This document shows, in pieces, positions 1 to 9,896 of a stretch of DNA of 62,173 bases. Position 1 is the first letter of the stretch. The number at the start of each line of letters is the position of its first letter. Source of the DNA: Mycobacterium sp. ACS4054 (GTDB taxonomy: Bacteria; Actinomycetota; Actinomycetes; Mycobacteriales; Mycobacteriaceae); the NCBI RefSeq assembly GCF_001667275.1, contig NZ_LZHV01000015.1, positions 1 through 62,173 on the forward strand, in the 5' to 3' direction. The notes below the pieces were generated by a model, which saw only the letters and a program-made list of their open reading frames with translations, was not told where the DNA came from and made no database searches. The position numbers were made by a program, and so were the translations under genes.

Positions 1-440
1 CGCCGGCCCAACCGATGTATGCCGGCGGCGGGCGGGCCCGCGGGCGAGGCGGACCAGGCCGCGCCGGACGGCTGGGCCGCCATCGGGATGCCCATCGATT
101 CGGTTTGCGGTGGGCGCCCGGCCATCCCTTGGTGCCGGCCGACCTCGAACATCAGCTGCGGCCCGTCCGGGTTCCCGATGTTGAGGCATTGACCGTCGTG
201 GATCTCGACCACCGGGACCCGCCGGCCGTTGACGAAAGTGCCGTTGAGCGAACCGTTGTCGATCGCCAGCCACCGGCCCTGGTCGAACCGCAGCAGTAGG
301 TGCGCGCGCGAAATGAGTGGGTGGGTGATGCGCATGTCGGCGCGCAGGTCGCGCCCCACCACCACGTCGTGGCCGGCGGCAAAGGTGCGTTCTGACCCGT
401 CATGACGAACCGTCAGCACGGGCGCGGCTGGTGCACTCAT
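1..440 (-). CDS. FHA-domain protein, 3' end outside window
   Basis: The reading frame starts at an ATG at 440 and runs off the window edge after about 146 residues, so the C-terminus is missing. The visible part is a forkhead-associated (FHA, phosphothreonine-binding) domain: GRDLRAD near residues 31-37, SRAHLLLRF near 45-53 and NGSLNGTFVNG near 61-71 are the usual ligand-contact loops. From residue about 105 a Pro/Ala/Gly-rich linker begins. The sequence closely resembles the N-terminal FHA domain of the ABC exporter Rv1747, but the neighbours (old yellow enzyme, folD) match the locus of the stand-alone FHA protein Rv3360. FHA proteins read Ser/Thr kinase phosphorylation. Domain call firm; full length and exact orthologue unknown. 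Confidence 0.85.
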   Translation of the reverse strand, partial: MSAPAAPVLTVRHDGSERTFAAGHDVVVGRDLRADMRITHPLISRAHLLLRFDQGRWLAIDNGSLNGTFVNGRRVPVVEIHDGQCLNIGNPDGPQLMFEVGRHQGMAGRPPQTESMGIPMAAQPSGAAWSASPAGPPAAGIHRLGR

Positions 441-510
441 CGAACCAACTGTATCTCGTGAACCCAAGGCCACCCTGAGGCCCAAATGTGCGTTCGGGGG
501 CCCGCTCTCG

Positions 511-1719
511 TCACCGCGCTAGCACGTCGGGGGCGCCCGTGACCACGCACTGGGTCCGCGTGTAGATGGTGGCCATGCACTTGTTGCAGTGCGTGCACGC
601 GGAATGCACGCTGTGCGCGGCGCCGTCGGCCGCGATCCGGTTGATCAGGTCGGGTTCGGCCAGCAGCGCCCGGCCCATCGCGACGAAGTCGAACCCCTCC
701 GCCATCGCCAGGTCCATCGTCTCCCGGTTGGTGATGCCGCCGAGCAAGATCAGCGGCATGGTCAGCTCGGCGCGGAACAGCTTGGCGTGCCGCAACAAAT
801 AGGCCTCGCGGTAGGGGTACTCGCGCAGGAACTTCTTGCCCGTCATGCGCATGCCCCAACTCAGCGGCGGCTTGAACGCCCCGGCGAACTCCTTGATCGG
901 CGAGTCACCGTGGAACAGGTACATCGGATTGACCAGCGAGCTACCCGCCGTCAGCTCGATCGCGTCCAGCCCGCCGTCGTCCTGCAGCCACTTGGCGGTG
1001 GTCAGCGATTCCTCGGTGGAGATGCCGCCACGCACCCCGTCGGTCATGTTGAGCTTTGCGGTGACCGCGATCGGCGTGCCCTCCTTTTCCACCGTGCGGC
1101 GCACGGCCATCACGATGCCGCGTGCCACCTTCGCCCGGTTCTCAAGCGATCCGCCGAACTCGTCGTCGCGCCGGTTGATCAGCGGGGACAAAAACGAGCT
1201 CGCCAAGTAGTTGTGGCCCAAGTGGATTTCGACCGCGTCGAAGCCGGCTTCGATCGCCAGCCGGACGGCGTTGGCGTGCCCCTCGATGACGTCGTTGATG
1301 TCGTCGCGCGTCGCCTTCTTGGCGAACCGCATCCCGATCGGATTGAAGAACCGCACCGGTGCCAGCGCCCTGGCCTTATTGGTTTTGGCGTTGGCCACCG
1401 GCCCGGCGTGGCCGATCTGCGCGCTGACCGCCGCGCCCTCGGCGTGGATCGCGTCGGTGAGCCTACGGAAGCCGGGCACCGCCTCCGGGCGCATCCAGAT
1501 CCCGTTGCCCTCGGTGCGGCCGCCGGGGGAGACGGCGCAATAGGCGACGGTGGTCATGCCGACGCCGCCGGCGGCGGGCAGCCGGTGGTATTCGATCAGG
1601 TCGTCGGTCACCAGGGTGTCGGGCGTGCGGGCCTCGAAGGTCGCCGACTTGATGGTGCGGTTGCGCAGCGTGATCGGGCCCAGCTTGGCCGGGCTGAACA
1701 CGTCCGGAGGGGTAGACAT
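511..1719 (-). CDS. NADH:flavin oxidoreductase (old yellow enzyme family)
   Basis: A 402-residue FMN-dependent TIM-barrel oxidoreductase, like Rv3359. Visible family motifs are QIGHAG (101-106), the substrate-binding H-x-x-H of EIHLGHNYL (about 164-172), FGGSLENR (about 188-195) and the phosphate-binding region [12 protein letters not shown]. Near the C-terminus there are four cysteines (about 375, 378, 381 and 391) in CTHCNKC plus one more. They recall the Fe-S cluster motif of 2,4-dienoyl-CoA reductases, although the spacing is not classical and the C-terminal FAD/NADPH domains of those enzymes are absent. It is divergent from folD with only 39 bp between the start codons. A TAGGCT box lies 6 bases before the ATG, so a leaderless transcript is likely. 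Physiological substrate unknown. Confidence 0.9.
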   Translation of the reverse strand: MSTPPDVFSPAKLGPITLRNRTIKSATFEARTPDTLVTDDLIEYHRLPAAGGVGMTTVAYCAVSPGGRTEGNGIWMRPEAVPGFRRLTDAIHAEGAAVSAQIGHAGPVANAKTNKARALAPVRFFNPIGMRFAKKATRDDINDVIEGHANAVRLAIEAGFDAVEIHLGHNYLASSFLSPLINRRDDEFGGSLENRAKVARGIVMAVRRTVEKEGTPIAVTAKLNMTDGVRGGISTEESLTTAKWLQDDGGLDAIELTAGSSLVNPMYLFHGDSPIKEFAGAFKPPLSWGMRMTGKKFLREYPYREAYLLRHAKLFRAELTMPLILLGGITNRETMDLAMAEGFDFVAMGRALLAEPDLINRIAADGAAHSVHSACTHCNKCMATIYTRTQCVVTGAPDVLAR

Positions 1720-1725
1720 ATCGGG

Positions 1726-1731
1726 AGCCTA
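1726..1731 (-). promoter_or_regulatory. -10 box TAGGCT of the oxidoreductase gene, leaderless
   Basis: On the minus strand TAGGCT is followed by six bases (CCCGAT) and then the ATG at 1719. Transcription starting about 7 bases after a mycobacterial -10 (TANNNT) would begin at the start codon itself. No clear -35 was identified. The whole divergent folD/oxidoreductase intergenic space is 39 bp. Confidence 0.55.
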
Positions 1732-1758
1732 ACGGCAAGGCATGCCAGACTGTCAGGC

Positions 1759-2604
1759 GTGGGCGCAATCACACTGGACGGCAAGGCCACCCGCGACGAA
1801 ATCTTCGTCGATCTCAAAGAACGAGTGGCCGCCCTGACCGCGTCGGGCCGCACGCCCGGGCTGGGGACCATCTTGGTCGGCGACGATCCGGGGTCGCAGG
1901 CCTACGTCCGGGGCAAGCACGCCGACTGCGCCAAGGTCGGCATCACCTCGATCCGCCGTGACCTGCCCGCCGACATCAGCACCGCGACGCTGGAAGCCAC
2001 CATCGACGAGCTGAACGCCAACCCGCACTGCACCGGCTACATCGTGCAGTTGCCGCTGCCCAAGCATCTGGACGAGAACGCGGCGCTGGAGCGGGTCGAC
2101 CCGAACAAGGACGCCGACGGCCTGCACCCCACGAACCTGGGCCGGCTGGTGCTCAGCGTTGCGGCGCCGCTGCCGTGCACCGCGCGCGGCATCGTGCACC
2201 TGCTGCGCCGCTACGACGTCGAGATCGCCGGGGCGCACGTGGTCATCATCGGCCGCGGCGTGACGGTGGGCCGCCCGTTGGGCCTGCTGCTGACCCGGCG
2301 CTCCGAGAACGCCACGGTGACGTTGTGCCACACCGGAACTCGCGATCTGGCCACGCACACCCGGCAGGCGGACATCGTGGTGGCCGCCGTCGGGGTGCCG
2401 CACATGCTGACCGCCGACATGGTGCGTCCGGGTGCCGCGGTCGTCGACGTGGGGGTCAGCCGGACCGACAGCGGGTTGGTGGGCGACGTGCACCCGGATG
2501 TGTGGGAGGTCGCCGGCCACGTGTCGCCGAATCCCGGCGGTGTCGGCCCGTTGACCCGGGCGTTCCTGCTGACCAACGTCGTCGAGCTCGCCGAGCGGCA
2601 ATGA
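1759..2604 (+). CDS. folD: Methylenetetrahydrofolate dehydrogenase/cyclohydrolase
   Basis: Bifunctional FolD interconverts 5,10-methylene-, methenyl- and 10-formyl-tetrahydrofolate with NADP in one-carbon metabolism. The 281-residue product from GTG 1759 matches the length I recall for the mycobacterial enzyme; the open frame extends much further upstream but only as a shadow of the opposite gene. Motifs: Y-x-x-x-K of [12 protein letters not shown] (Tyr49, Lys53), VQLPLPKHL, the signature [13 protein letters not shown], the dinucleotide-binding [13 protein letters not shown] and the C-terminal PGGVGPLT. The stop overlaps the next ATG (ATGA), so the DUF3017 gene is translationally coupled. The relJ/relK toxin-antitoxin pair I recall between folD and the oxidoreductase in M. 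tuberculosis is absent here. Confidence 0.96.
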   Translation: MGAITLDGKATRDEIFVDLKERVAALTASGRTPGLGTILVGDDPGSQAYVRGKHADCAKVGITSIRRDLPADISTATLEATIDELNANPHCTGYIVQLPLPKHLDENAALERVDPNKDADGLHPTNLGRLVLSVAAPLPCTARGIVHLLRRYDVEIAGAHVVIIGRGVTVGRPLGLLLTRRSENATVTLCHTGTRDLATHTRQADIVVAAVGVPHMLTADMVRPGAAVVDVGVSRTDSGLVGDVHPDVWEVAGHVSPNPGGVGPLTRAFLLTNVVELAERQ

Positions 2605-2882
2605 GCGCGAGGTCGCTCGTCCGGGCCCAGTGGCCAATCCTGCTGGTGGGCTTGACCTTCGCGACCGCGCTGGCGCTGGTGGGGGCCAACTTCTGGCGCC
2701 GCGGGTCACTGTTGATCGGCATCGGCGTCGGCCTGGCGGCGGCGCTGCGATTGGTGCTGTCCGACGAGCGTTCCGGCCTTTTGGTGGTGCGCAGCAAGGG
2801 AATTGACTTCGTCACCACGGCGACGGTCGCGGCCGCGATGGTCTACATCGCGTGGACCATCGACCCGCTGGGCACCGGTTAG
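2601..2882 (+). CDS. DUF3017 small membrane protein
   Basis: A 93-residue protein corresponding in position and size to Rv3355c. It has three hydrophobic stretches (about residues 10-28, 34-52 and 70-88) separated by short basic loops (WRRGS, SDERSG, RSKG), so it is probably a three-helix inner-membrane protein. The start ATG overlaps the folD stop by 4 bases, indicating an operon. Its stop codon shares 4 bases (TTAG) with the stop of the convergent DUF732 gene. Function is unknown; the constant link to folD in mycobacteria is from memory and proves nothing about its role. Confidence 0.85.
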   Translation: MSARSLVRAQWPILLVGLTFATALALVGANFWRRGSLLIGIGVGLAAALRLVLSDERSGLLVVRSKGIDFVTTATVAAAMVYIAWTIDPLGTG

Positions 2883-3430
2883 ATACCCGGCGCCGCCGGG
2901 ACCCGCCCCGGTATGCCGGGCATCTGCCCCGCCATGCCGGGATACTGGCCCGCGACGCCGGGGATTTGTCCGGCCATGCCGGGGATCTGCCCGCCCGTCA
3001 TGCCGGGCACGCCGGGAACCTGCCCGGGCATTCCCGGCATCTGCGGAACCGACAGGTTGCCGTTGGCCAGGTTCGCCATCTGCTCCGGGCAGTAGGTCTG
3101 TATCGCGATGGTGGTGAACATGCGCGCCATCATGGGCGACATGCCCCGGCCTGAGACGCTGGACGCGGCCGCGGCGAAGTTGCCGCCCGGTTGGGCCAAC
3201 ATCGGGCAGATGGACTGGCCCACCGACATCGCGTTTCCGGGCTCGCCGAAGTCGATGCCGGCGTGGTTGAGCGCGTCGATGAAGTTGTCGTCGGGGTTGT
3301 CGGCGCCGGCCGGCGCGGCGAACGCCGACGCCGCGGTGAGCAGGCCGGCGGCGGCAGCGAGCAGACGAACGGTCAGGGGCTGGTTCCGAAACAGCCAGAT
3401 CCAGCGGTTCGTTCGTGCCAGTGCCTTCAT
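2879..3430 (-). CDS. Secreted DUF732 protein with Pro-Gly-Met repeat tail
   Basis: A 183-residue protein from ATG 3430; the frame is open further upstream, but the basic-hydrophobic signal peptide begins here. The order is a signal peptide (basic N-terminus, hydrophobic core about 22-37, AFAAPAGA cleavage zone), a DUF732 domain (DNPDDNFIDALNHAGI, then a conserved pair of cysteines in SICPML and TYCPEQ), and a low-complexity tail from about residue 133 built from imperfect 7-residue units GQ-x-PG-(M/V/I)-(A/P). DUF732 proteins are small exported mycobacterial proteins of unknown function. The position corresponds to Rv3354, which I recall as shorter and without such a long tail. No partner is evident; the next gene upstream is divergent. 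Confidence 0.8.
   Translation of the reverse strand: MKALARTNRWIWLFRNQPLTVRLLAAAAGLLTAASAFAAPAGADNPDDNFIDALNHAGIDFGEPGNAMSVGQSICPMLAQPGGNFAAAASSVSGRGMSPMMARMFTTIAIQTYCPEQMANLANGNLSVPQMPGMPGQVPGVPGMTGGQIPGMAGQIPGVAGQYPGMAGQMPGIPGRVPAAPGI
2905..3045 (-). repeat. In-frame 21-base repeats encoding Pro-Gly-Met tail
   Basis: On the plus strand this stretch repeats variants of CCGGCCATGCCGGGGATCTG in roughly 21-base steps. In frame it encodes imperfect heptads G-Q-(V/I/Y/M)-P-G-(M/V/I)-(A/P) at the C-terminus of the DUF732 protein. Units differ mainly at third positions and at the variable residues. The periodicity is easy to see, but the exact number of units depends on where the degenerate ends are placed (about six). 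Confidence 0.75.
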
Positions 3431-3689
3431 GCAGCCTCCCCCGCAATCGTGGAGTGCGCAGAAAGCACTCGAATCACGTTGAGAACTCTGAGCTATCACT
3501 GTCACGTTTGCGACACGGTGGGATAAAGGTTCGCACAATAAGCGTTTTGTGAGTCGGCCGTGGCCGCGACGTCGCTTATTGGGCGGTCTGCGCTCGGCGC
3601 GCTTTTCGGCGGATCGAAGCCACACTGTGATCTTGACACGGGCGCCCAGACCGGGCTTTTGCGTGTGAAATGTTTAAGAATCTCCGCAC
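3431..3689. other. Divergent intergenic region, no gene seen
   Basis: This 259-bp region separates the divergent DUF732 and flavin-oxidase genes and should carry both promoters. Locally it is less GC-rich than its surroundings (for example GGATAAAGG and TTTAAGAAT). A TAAGAAT sequence 10-16 bases before the ATG at 3690 could be the -10 of the oxidase gene. No convincing -35, RNA or small ORF was found. Confidence 0.4.
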
Positions 3690-5156
3690 ATGACGACGAA
3701 TCGCAGCCGTCCGCTGGACCCCTTGATGCAGGGCCGCATCTCGCGCCAGACGTTTCTGCGCGGCGCCGTCGGAATGTTGGCGACCGGGGCGGTTTTGGGC
3801 CCCGCGCGCGCCGCCCCGGACCCCGCCGCCGGCTGGGGCGGCCTGGCGTCCGCCATCGGCGGCAGCGTCGTGCTGCCCGCCAACGGCGCCCAATTCGCCA
3901 CCAGCAAAAAGGTTTTCAACTCGTTCTATGACAGCTCGAATCCCGCTGCAGTCGTGACGGTTTCGTCGCAGGCGGATGTGCAGAAGGCGCTGGCGTTCGC
4001 GACGGCCAACAACCTCAAGGTCGCCCCGCGCGGGGGAGGGCATTCCTACATCGGCGCGTCCAGTGCCAACGGCACCTTGGTGCTGGATCTGCGGGGGCTA
4101 CCGGGCGCGCCCAACTTCGACGGCAACACCGTCACCGTCACCCCCGCGACCACCCTGTACGCGATCCACCAGGCGTTGGCCGGTGCCGGCCGGGCGATTC
4201 CCACCGGCAGTTGCCCGAACGTCGGCGTCGCCGGCCTCGCGATGGGCGGCGGGATCGGGCCCGATACCCGGCACGCCGGCCTGACCTGTGACGCGCTGCA
4301 GTCGGCCACGGTGGTGCTGCCCAGCGGCGACGTGGTGACCGCCTCGGCCAACGACAACCCCGATCTGTTCTGGGCGCTTCGCGGCGGAGGGGGCGGCAAT
4401 TTCGGGGTGACCACGTCGATGACGTTCTCCACCTTCGCGACCTCCGACAGCGACGTGGTGCGGCTCGACTTCCCGCCGGCGTCGGCCACCCAGGTGCTCG
4501 TCGGTTGGCAGACCTGGCTGAGCGCCGCGGACCGAAACACCTGGGGCATAGTCGATCTGATGATCGGTTCGGCGCCGAATTGCCACGTGCTGGCGCTCTG
4601 CCCGGCGGGCGCGGGCGCGGGCGTGGCCGATGCGATCAAGGCCGCGGTGGGGGTGGCGCCCACCTCCGTGATGAACAAGACGATGAACCGCTCGGATTTG
4701 GTGATGTACCTGGCCGGGGGCAACTCCAATCCGCCGGCCCGCTCGTTCCTGGCCGGTTCCGACGTCATCGGGCCGGTGGATTCCGCTGCGGCACATGCCA
4801 TTGCCACGGCGATCGGGCAATGGCCGTCGGGGGTGGGGCAGGCGTCGGTGCTAGTCGACCCGCTCGGTGGCGCCGCCGCGGACGTGGCCGCCGGGGACAC
4901 CGCGTTTCCGTGGCGCAACCAGGCGGCCGTGTTGCAGTGGTACGTCGAACCGTCCGGCGGCCAGGTCGCCGCCGCGAACACCTGGCTGAGCTCCGCGCAT
5001 CAAGCGGTGCAACAGATCTCGGTCGGCGGATACGTCAATTACCTGGAGCCCGATGGCGCGCCGGCGCGCTACTTCGGCTCGAATCTGTCGCGGTTGACGG
5101 CCGTGCGGCAGAAGTACGACCCGAATCGGGTCATGTACTCGGGGCTGAACTTCTAG
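3690..5156 (+). CDS. Exported FAD-linked oxidase (BBE-like)
   Basis: A 488-residue berberine-bridge-like FAD oxidase. The N-terminus ([17 protein letters not shown], then AARAAP-type cleavage near 40) resembles a Tat signal but has SRQ instead of twin arginine, so Tat export is only suspected. The FAD_binding_4 (PCMH) domain follows: RGGGHSYIG (114-122), where His118 is the expected covalent 8-alpha-histidyl site, then GLAMGGGIG. The BBE segment at the C-terminus is [14 protein letters not shown]. Such enzymes oxidise sugars or other alcohols with O2 and form H2O2; the substrate here is unknown. In M. tuberculosis I recall fragmented remnants (Rv3351c-Rv3353c) at this position, so this copy appears to be the intact form. 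Confidence 0.85.
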   Translation: MTTNRSRPLDPLMQGRISRQTFLRGAVGMLATGAVLGPARAAPDPAAGWGGLASAIGGSVVLPANGAQFATSKKVFNSFYDSSNPAAVVTVSSQADVQKALAFATANNLKVAPRGGGHSYIGASSANGTLVLDLRGLPGAPNFDGNTVTVTPATTLYAIHQALAGAGRAIPTGSCPNVGVAGLAMGGGIGPDTRHAGLTCDALQSATVVLPSGDVVTASANDNPDLFWALRGGGGGNFGVTTSMTFSTFATSDSDVVRLDFPPASATQVLVGWQTWLSAADRNTWGIVDLMIGSAPNCHVLALCPAGAGAGVADAIKAAVGVAPTSVMNKTMNRSDLVMYLAGGNSNPPARSFLAGSDVIGPVDSAAAHAIATAIGQWPSGVGQASVLVDPLGGAAADVAAGDTAFPWRNQAAVLQWYVEPSGGQVAAANTWLSSAHQAVQQISVGGYVNYLEPDGAPARYFGSNLSRLTAVRQKYDPNRVMYSGLNF

Positions 5157-5260
5157 CCGTTTGCACCCCCGCCGGTCTCGCGCGAAAGTTTTTGCGCGAG
5201 TGTGTATCTATGGCGATTTCGGGCGCATTGTTGTCGGTGGGGGTCGTTAGTTTCGAGGGT

Positions 5261-6628
5261 ATGAGTACTGATCCCGAGGCGGTGTCGGCGGCGTTCGACG
5301 CCATCGATGCCGCCTTGGCAACTCTGCGCGGCTACGACTGCAATGCCCTGGGCACCCGCGAGCAGGTGGCCTACCTGGAACGCTCCGAAAAAGTACGCCG
5401 GCAGCTGCCCGCGATCGAGCATCCGGTGATCAACACCTTGGGTCGGCAGGCCACCGCCGAGGAGTTGGGTGGCTCGCTGCCGCATGCCATTGCCGAGGCG
5501 ACGCTGATCAGCCGCGCCGAAGCCTCCCGGCGGGTGAAAGAAGCGGTCGACCTAGGACCCCGCCACGGGTTGACCGGCGAACCTTTGGCGCCGATCCTGC
5601 CGGCCACCGCGGCCGCCCAACGCGCCGGAAAGCTCGGTGGTGGACAGGTGGGGGTGATCCGTAAGTTCTTTCACCAGTTGCCCGCCGCGGTGGATGCGCC
5701 CACCCGGGAATCCGTGGAAGCCGACCTGGTGACAGCCGGCGCGCAGTTTCGGCCCGAACAATTGGCGGCGCTCGCCGAGCATATTGCCGATTGCCTCAAC
5801 CCCGACGGCACCTACAGCGACGCCGACCGCGCCCGCAGGCGAGGTTTGACCCTGGGTAGACAGGGGCCCGACGGGATGTCGGAGCTGCGCGGGGTGCTCA
5901 CCCCCGAGTTGCGGGCCACCATCGAGGCGGTGCTGGCCAAGCTGGCCGCCCCCGGCATGTGCAACCCCCTTGACGACATGCCGTGCGTGGACGGGGCCCC
6001 GAGCCAGGAGGCCATCGACGGTGACGCCCGCAGTACGGCCCAGCGCAACCACGACGCGTTGTTGGCGGCATCACGCGCCCTGTTGGCCTCGGGAAAACTC
6101 GGGCGGCACAACGGGTTACCGGCCTCCATCATCATCACCACCACCCTGCAGGAGCTGCAAACCGCCGCCGGCACGGGGCGCACCGGCGGCGGCACCCGGC
6201 TGCCGATCAGCGACGTGATCCGCCTGGCCCGCCACGCCCACCACTACCTGGCCATCTTCGACGACACCGCCCAACCGCTGGCGCTGTATCACACCAAACG
6301 GCTCGCCAACCCCGGCCAACGAATTGTGCTGTACGCCAAAGACCGCGGCTGCACCGCCCCGGGCTGCACCGTGCCCGGCTACCTCTCCGAGGTCCATCAC
6401 GTCACCGACTACGCCCGCAGCCGGCGCACCGACATCAACGACCTCACCTTCGCCTGCGGCCCGCATCACCGCCTGCTCAAACCCGGCGGCTGGCGCACCC
6501 GCAAAAACACCCAAGGCCACACCGAATGGATCCCCCCACCCCGCCTCGACTGGGGCCGGCCCCGCACCAACACCTTCCACCACCCCGAGAAACTGCTCCG
6601 GGATGACGATGACGACGACGCGCCGTAA
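5261..6628 (+). CDS. 13E12 repeat family protein (DUF222-HNH endonuclease fold)
   Basis: A member of the mycobacterial 13E12 family, intact at 455 residues from ATG 5261; an in-frame ATG at 5210 would add 17 residues but has no Shine-Dalgarno sequence. The DUF222 region spans about residues 30-330 ([25 protein letters not shown]). It is followed by a C-terminal HNH/zinc segment: [18 protein letters not shown], then [13 protein letters not shown]. The C-terminus ends in an Asp-rich run (six Asp). Function is not established; 13E12 copies are multicopy and are known as sites of prophage insertion. Its stop codon abuts the stop of the convergent methyltransferase with no space. No transposase accompanies it. 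Confidence 0.85.
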   Translation: MSTDPEAVSAAFDAIDAALATLRGYDCNALGTREQVAYLERSEKVRRQLPAIEHPVINTLGRQATAEELGGSLPHAIAEATLISRAEASRRVKEAVDLGPRHGLTGEPLAPILPATAAAQRAGKLGGGQVGVIRKFFHQLPAAVDAPTRESVEADLVTAGAQFRPEQLAALAEHIADCLNPDGTYSDADRARRRGLTLGRQGPDGMSELRGVLTPELRATIEAVLAKLAAPGMCNPLDDMPCVDGAPSQEAIDGDARSTAQRNHDALLAASRALLASGKLGRHNGLPASIIITTTLQELQTAAGTGRTGGGTRLPISDVIRLARHAHHYLAIFDDTAQPLALYHTKRLANPGQRIVLYAKDRGCTAPGCTVPGYLSEVHHVTDYARSRRTDINDLTFACGPHHRLLKPGGWRTRKNTQGHTEWIPPPRLDWGRPRTNTFHHPEKLLRDDDDDDAP

Positions 6629-7363
6629 TCACCCGGCGAGCGTCGCCCGGATGCACACGGTGACGTAGGGCAGCGCCAACCCGGTCGAATTCGCCAGCGC
6701 CGGATGGGTGGCGAGCAACTCGCGCACCTGGTCCAGGGTCCTGGTGCGGACCTCGGTCGGCGAGGTGATGCAGTAGCTGCGCGATGCGACCAGGTCGATC
6801 AGGGCTTGGGGCGTAAGGTAATTCGTCCACTCGACCTGGTGGCGCTCCGGTGAGGTGAACGACTCGGACAGCGTGACGTCGAAGCGGCCGCGGTCACCGT
6901 CGGAGCCGATGATCTCGCCCAGCTCCCGCACCCAGCCCAGCCGCTCGTCGCGGGTGTTCCACACCAGACCCAGCCGGCCGCCCGGCCGCAGCACGCGGGC
7001 CACCTCGGGAATGGCGCGTTCGGGATCCACCCAGTGCCACGCCTGCGCCACCAGCACGACGTCGACGCTGTTGTCCGGCAACGGAATCCCCTCGGCGGTG
7101 CCCAGCAGCGCCCGGGTCTCCGGCAGCGAGGTGCGCAACACCTCCAGCATGTCGGGGATCGGGTCGACGGCCACCACGTCCAGCCCGCGTTCCACCAGCC
7201 GGGTGGTCAGCTTCCCGGTGCCGGCACCCAGGTCCAGCACCTGGCGGGCGCCGCGCGGCAGCAGCCAGTCGATCGCCTCCGGGGGATAAGACGGGCGCCC
7301 CCGCTCATAGGCAGCGGCCGCCGAGCCGAACGACAAAGAGCGGTCCTGCCCTGAGCGCGTCAC
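6629..7363 (-). CDS. Class I SAM-dependent methyltransferase
   Basis: A 244-residue methyltransferase from GTG 7363, which overlaps the metX stop as GTGA; an upstream in-frame GTG at 7372 is also possible. Motif I is [15 protein letters not shown] (about 42-56), followed by [11 protein letters not shown] for the acidic ribose contact and a later motif [13 protein letters not shown] typical of Methyltransf_11 enzymes. It is the last gene of metY-metX-methyltransferase, the same order as Rv3340-Rv3342, so it is probably under the SAM-IV riboswitch and may consume the SAM whose precursor the operon supplies. Substrate unknown. Confidence 0.88.
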   Translation of the reverse strand: MTRSGQDRSLSFGSAAAAYERGRPSYPPEAIDWLLPRGARQVLDLGAGTGKLTTRLVERGLDVVAVDPIPDMLEVLRTSLPETRALLGTAEGIPLPDNSVDVVLVAQAWHWVDPERAIPEVARVLRPGGRLGLVWNTRDERLGWVRELGEIIGSDGDRGRFDVTLSESFTSPERHQVEWTNYLTPQALIDLVASRSYCITSPTEVRTRTLDQVRELLATHPALANSTGLALPYVTVCIRATLAG

Positions 7364-8487
7364 CGCCGGCACGCGCCTTCACTCTCAGCTAGGTCGAGCG
7401 TCTCGCGAATCAGCTCGCCGACCGCCTCGGACTCCACCAGGAAGCCGTCGTGCCCGCAGATGGACTCGACGACCTCCAGTCCGCCACAGCCCGGTAGCAG
7501 CTCGGCGAGCTCCTCCTGCAACCGCAGCGGATAAAGCCGGTCCGACGTGATGCCGCCGACCACCGCCGGCACCGGGCAACCCTGGAGCGCCTTGGGCACC
7601 CCGCCGCGGCCGCGGCCCACGTCATGGCTGTTCAGCGCCTCGGTCAGGGCCACGTAGCTGCCCGCGTCGAAGCGGGCCAACAGCTTGTCGCCCTGGTGCT
7701 CGAGGTAGCTCTGCACCGCGTAGCGGCTGTCCCCGCCGCCCTGCTTGTCGTTGCCGAAGCGGGTGTCGAGCTCCGCTTCGCCACGATAGGTCAGGTGGGC
7801 GAAGCGGCGGGCGATGGCCAGGCCGGTGTCCGGTGTGCGGCCGGTGTCGTGGTAATCGCCGCCCTGCCAGTCCGGGTCGGCCTTGATGGCCGCGATCTGC
7901 GTGGTCTGCGTGCCGATCTGGTCCGCGGTCGCGCGCGCACCGACCGCCAGCAGCAGCCCTGCCCTCACCCGACTCGGGTGCCCGACCATCCATTCCAAAG
8001 CCCGTGCGCCGCCCATGGAACCACCAACAACCGCGGCGACCTCGTTGATTCCCAGCGCGGCCAGCGCGGCGATGTCGGCCTCCACCTGGTCACGCACGGT
8101 GATCATCGGAAACCTTGAGCCCCAGGGCTTTCCATCGCGGGCCAGCGAGCTGGGGCCCGTCGAGCCGCGGCAACCGCCCAGCACGTTGGTGGCGACGGCG
8201 CACCAGCGGTCGGTGTCGATCGGCGCGCCCGGGCCGGCGACCCCGTCCCACCAGCCACCGGTGGGATGCCCCGGCCCGGCGGGACCGGTGATGTGCGAGT
8301 CGCCGGTGAGCGCGTGCAGCACCACCACCACGTTGTCGCGGGTCGGCGACAGCTCGCCCCAGCGCTGCACGGCGATGCACACATCGTCGATCACCGCGCC
8401 GCCCTCGGTCCTCAGCGAGCCGATGTGGACCAGGCCGATCTCGCCTTCGGCCGGCAGCGTCTGGGTTCCGACGTCAGAGATCGTCAC
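7360..8487 (-). CDS. metX: Homoserine O-acetyltransferase
   Basis: MetX (annotated metA in M. tuberculosis) acetylates homoserine with acetyl-CoA, the entry step to methionine. The 375-residue product starts at GTG 8487 ([16 protein letters not shown]), which matches the recalled N-terminus of the M. tuberculosis protein; the frame is open 26 codons further, into metY. It is an alpha/beta hydrolase fold: [12 protein letters not shown], the nucleophile elbow [22 protein letters not shown] with the catalytic Asp and CGHDGFLVE with the catalytic His. The start lies 10 bases after the metY stop. Expression is probably coupled to the SAM-IV riboswitch upstream of metY. Confidence 0.96.
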   Translation of the reverse strand: MTISDVGTQTLPAEGEIGLVHIGSLRTEGGAVIDDVCIAVQRWGELSPTRDNVVVVLHALTGDSHITGPAGPGHPTGGWWDGVAGPGAPIDTDRWCAVATNVLGGCRGSTGPSSLARDGKPWGSRFPMITVRDQVEADIAALAALGINEVAAVVGGSMGGARALEWMVGHPSRVRAGLLLAVGARATADQIGTQTTQIAAIKADPDWQGGDYHDTGRTPDTGLAIARRFAHLTYRGEAELDTRFGNDKQGGGDSRYAVQSYLEHQGDKLLARFDAGSYVALTEALNSHDVGRGRGGVPKALQGCPVPAVVGGITSDRLYPLRLQEELAELLPGCGGLEVVESICGHDGFLVESEAVGELIRETLDLAESEGACRR

Positions 8488-8497
8488 GGCCGGCCCC

Positions 8498-9856
8498 TCA
8501 GAACGCCGCCACGGCTTGCGGGTCGGCCGCCTCGGCGCCGAACTTGCGCGCCGCGGCGAAGCCAAGCTCCAGGTCGGCCAGGATGTCGTCGATGCCCTCG
8601 ATGCCGACGGCCAGCCGCACCAGGCCGGGCGTCACGCCGGTCGCCAGCTGCTCGGCGGCGCTCAGCTGGGCATGCGTGGTCGACGCCGGGTGGATCACCA
8701 GCGATCGCACGTCGCCGATGTTGGCGACGTGGCTGTGCAACTTGAGCGCGTTCACGAACGCCTTGCCTGCCTCGACGCCGCCGGCCAGCTCGAAGGCGAG
8801 CACCGCGCCGGTTCCCTTGGGCGCCAGCTTCTTCCCGCGCTCGTGCCACGGCGAGCTGGGCAGCCCGGCGTAGTTCACCGACACAACGCCGTCGTGGCCC
8901 TCGAGGAATTCGGCGACCCGCTGCGCGTTGGCGACGTGGCGTTCCATCCGCAGGCTCAGCGTTTCGATGCCCTGGGCGACCAGGAACGCGTTGAACGGGG
9001 AGGCGGCCGAACCCAAGTCGCGCAGCAACTGCACGCGCGCCTTGAGCGCGTAGGCCGGCGGCCCCAGCTCGGCGAACACCACGCCGTGGTAGCTCGGGTC
9101 GGGAGTGGTGAATCCCGGAAAACGGCCCTGCGTCCAGTCGAAGGTGCCGCCGTCGACGATGACGCCGGCGATCGCCGAGCCGTGCCCGCCCAGGTACTTG
9201 GTGGCCGAGTGCACCACGACGTCGGCGCCGTGCTCGAACGGCCGGATCAGGTAGGGCGTGGCGATGGTGTTGTCGACGATCAGCGGTATCCCGTTGGCGT
9301 GGGCGACGCCGGCGACCCCGGGGATGTCCAGCAGGTCGATCTGCGGGTTGGAGATGGTCTCGCCGAAGAACGCCTTGGTGTTCGGGCGCACCGCGGCCTG
9401 CCAGGAATCCAGGTCGTCGGGGTCGTCGACGAAGCTGACCTCGATGCCGAGCTTGGCCAGCGAGTAGTGGAACAGGTTGTAGGTGCCGCCGTAGAGCCGC
9501 GGGCTGGACACGATGTGATCCCCGGCACACGCGAGGTTGAGTATGGCGAAGGTCTCAGCCGCCTGCCCGGAGCTGAGGAAGAGCGCTGCCACGCCGCCCT
9601 CGAGCGCGGCGATCCGCTGCTCGACGACGTCGGTGGTGGGGTTGCCGATCCGGGTGTAGATGTTGCCCGGCACCTCCAGCCCGAACAGGGCGGCGGCGTG
9701 CGAGGTGTCGTCGAATGTGTACGACGTGGTCTGGTAGATCGGCAGGGCGCGGGCGTTGGTGGCCGGGTCCGGCCGCTGGCCGGCGTGCACCTGCTTGGTG
9801 TCGAACGACCAAAGTGCCGCCGGGTCGACGTCGTCGCTGCTGGTGGCATCGCTCAT
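8498..9856 (-). CDS. metY: O-acetylhomoserine sulfhydrylase
   Basis: MetY (called metC/Rv3340 in M. tuberculosis) converts O-acetylhomoserine and sulfide to homocysteine using PLP. At 452 residues it is of normal length. Features of the Cys/Met-metabolism PLP family: [49 protein letters not shown] and the PLP lysine in [16 protein letters not shown]. It is first in the metY-metX-methyltransferase operon. A SAM-IV riboswitch and a hairpin covering the ribosome binding site lie directly upstream, so SAM should reduce its translation. The AGGGGAAA ribosome site ends about 8 bases before the ATG. Confidence 0.96.
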   Translation of the reverse strand: MSDATSSDDVDPAALWSFDTKQVHAGQRPDPATNARALPIYQTTSYTFDDTSHAAALFGLEVPGNIYTRIGNPTTDVVEQRIAALEGGVAALFLSSGQAAETFAILNLACAGDHIVSSPRLYGGTYNLFHYSLAKLGIEVSFVDDPDDLDSWQAAVRPNTKAFFGETISNPQIDLLDIPGVAGVAHANGIPLIVDNTIATPYLIRPFEHGADVVVHSATKYLGGHGSAIAGVIVDGGTFDWTQGRFPGFTTPDPSYHGVVFAELGPPAYALKARVQLLRDLGSAASPFNAFLVAQGIETLSLRMERHVANAQRVAEFLEGHDGVVSVNYAGLPSSPWHERGKKLAPKGTGAVLAFELAGGVEAGKAFVNALKLHSHVANIGDVRSLVIHPASTTHAQLSAAEQLATGVTPGLVRLAVGIEGIDDILADLELGFAAARKFGAEAADPQAVAAF

Positions 9857-9865
9857 GGAAAGTTT

Positions 9866-9884
9866 CCCCTGTCTGGCTCAGGGG
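9866..9884 (-). promoter_or_regulatory. Hairpin sequestering the metY ribosome binding site
   Basis: On the minus strand CCCCUG (9884-9879), a 7-base loop and CAGGGG (9871-9866) form a perfect 6-bp stem whose 3' arm is the metY Shine-Dalgarno sequence (AGGGGAAA). There is no U-run after it, so it fits a translational rather than a transcriptional switch. It lies 12 bases past the end of the SAM-IV aptamer, where an expression platform would be expected. Confidence 0.7.
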
Positions 9885-9896
9885 CCCGTCATGGCG

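Noticed and set aside
2905..3045. 21-base repeats as a CRISPR-like array
   Set aside because: Repeats have no spacers and are in frame within a protein.
5261..6628. 13E12 gene as an active homing endonuclease or insertion element
   Set aside because: It has an HNH-like segment, but no inverted repeats, target duplication or integrase are visible around it, so only family membership is claimed.
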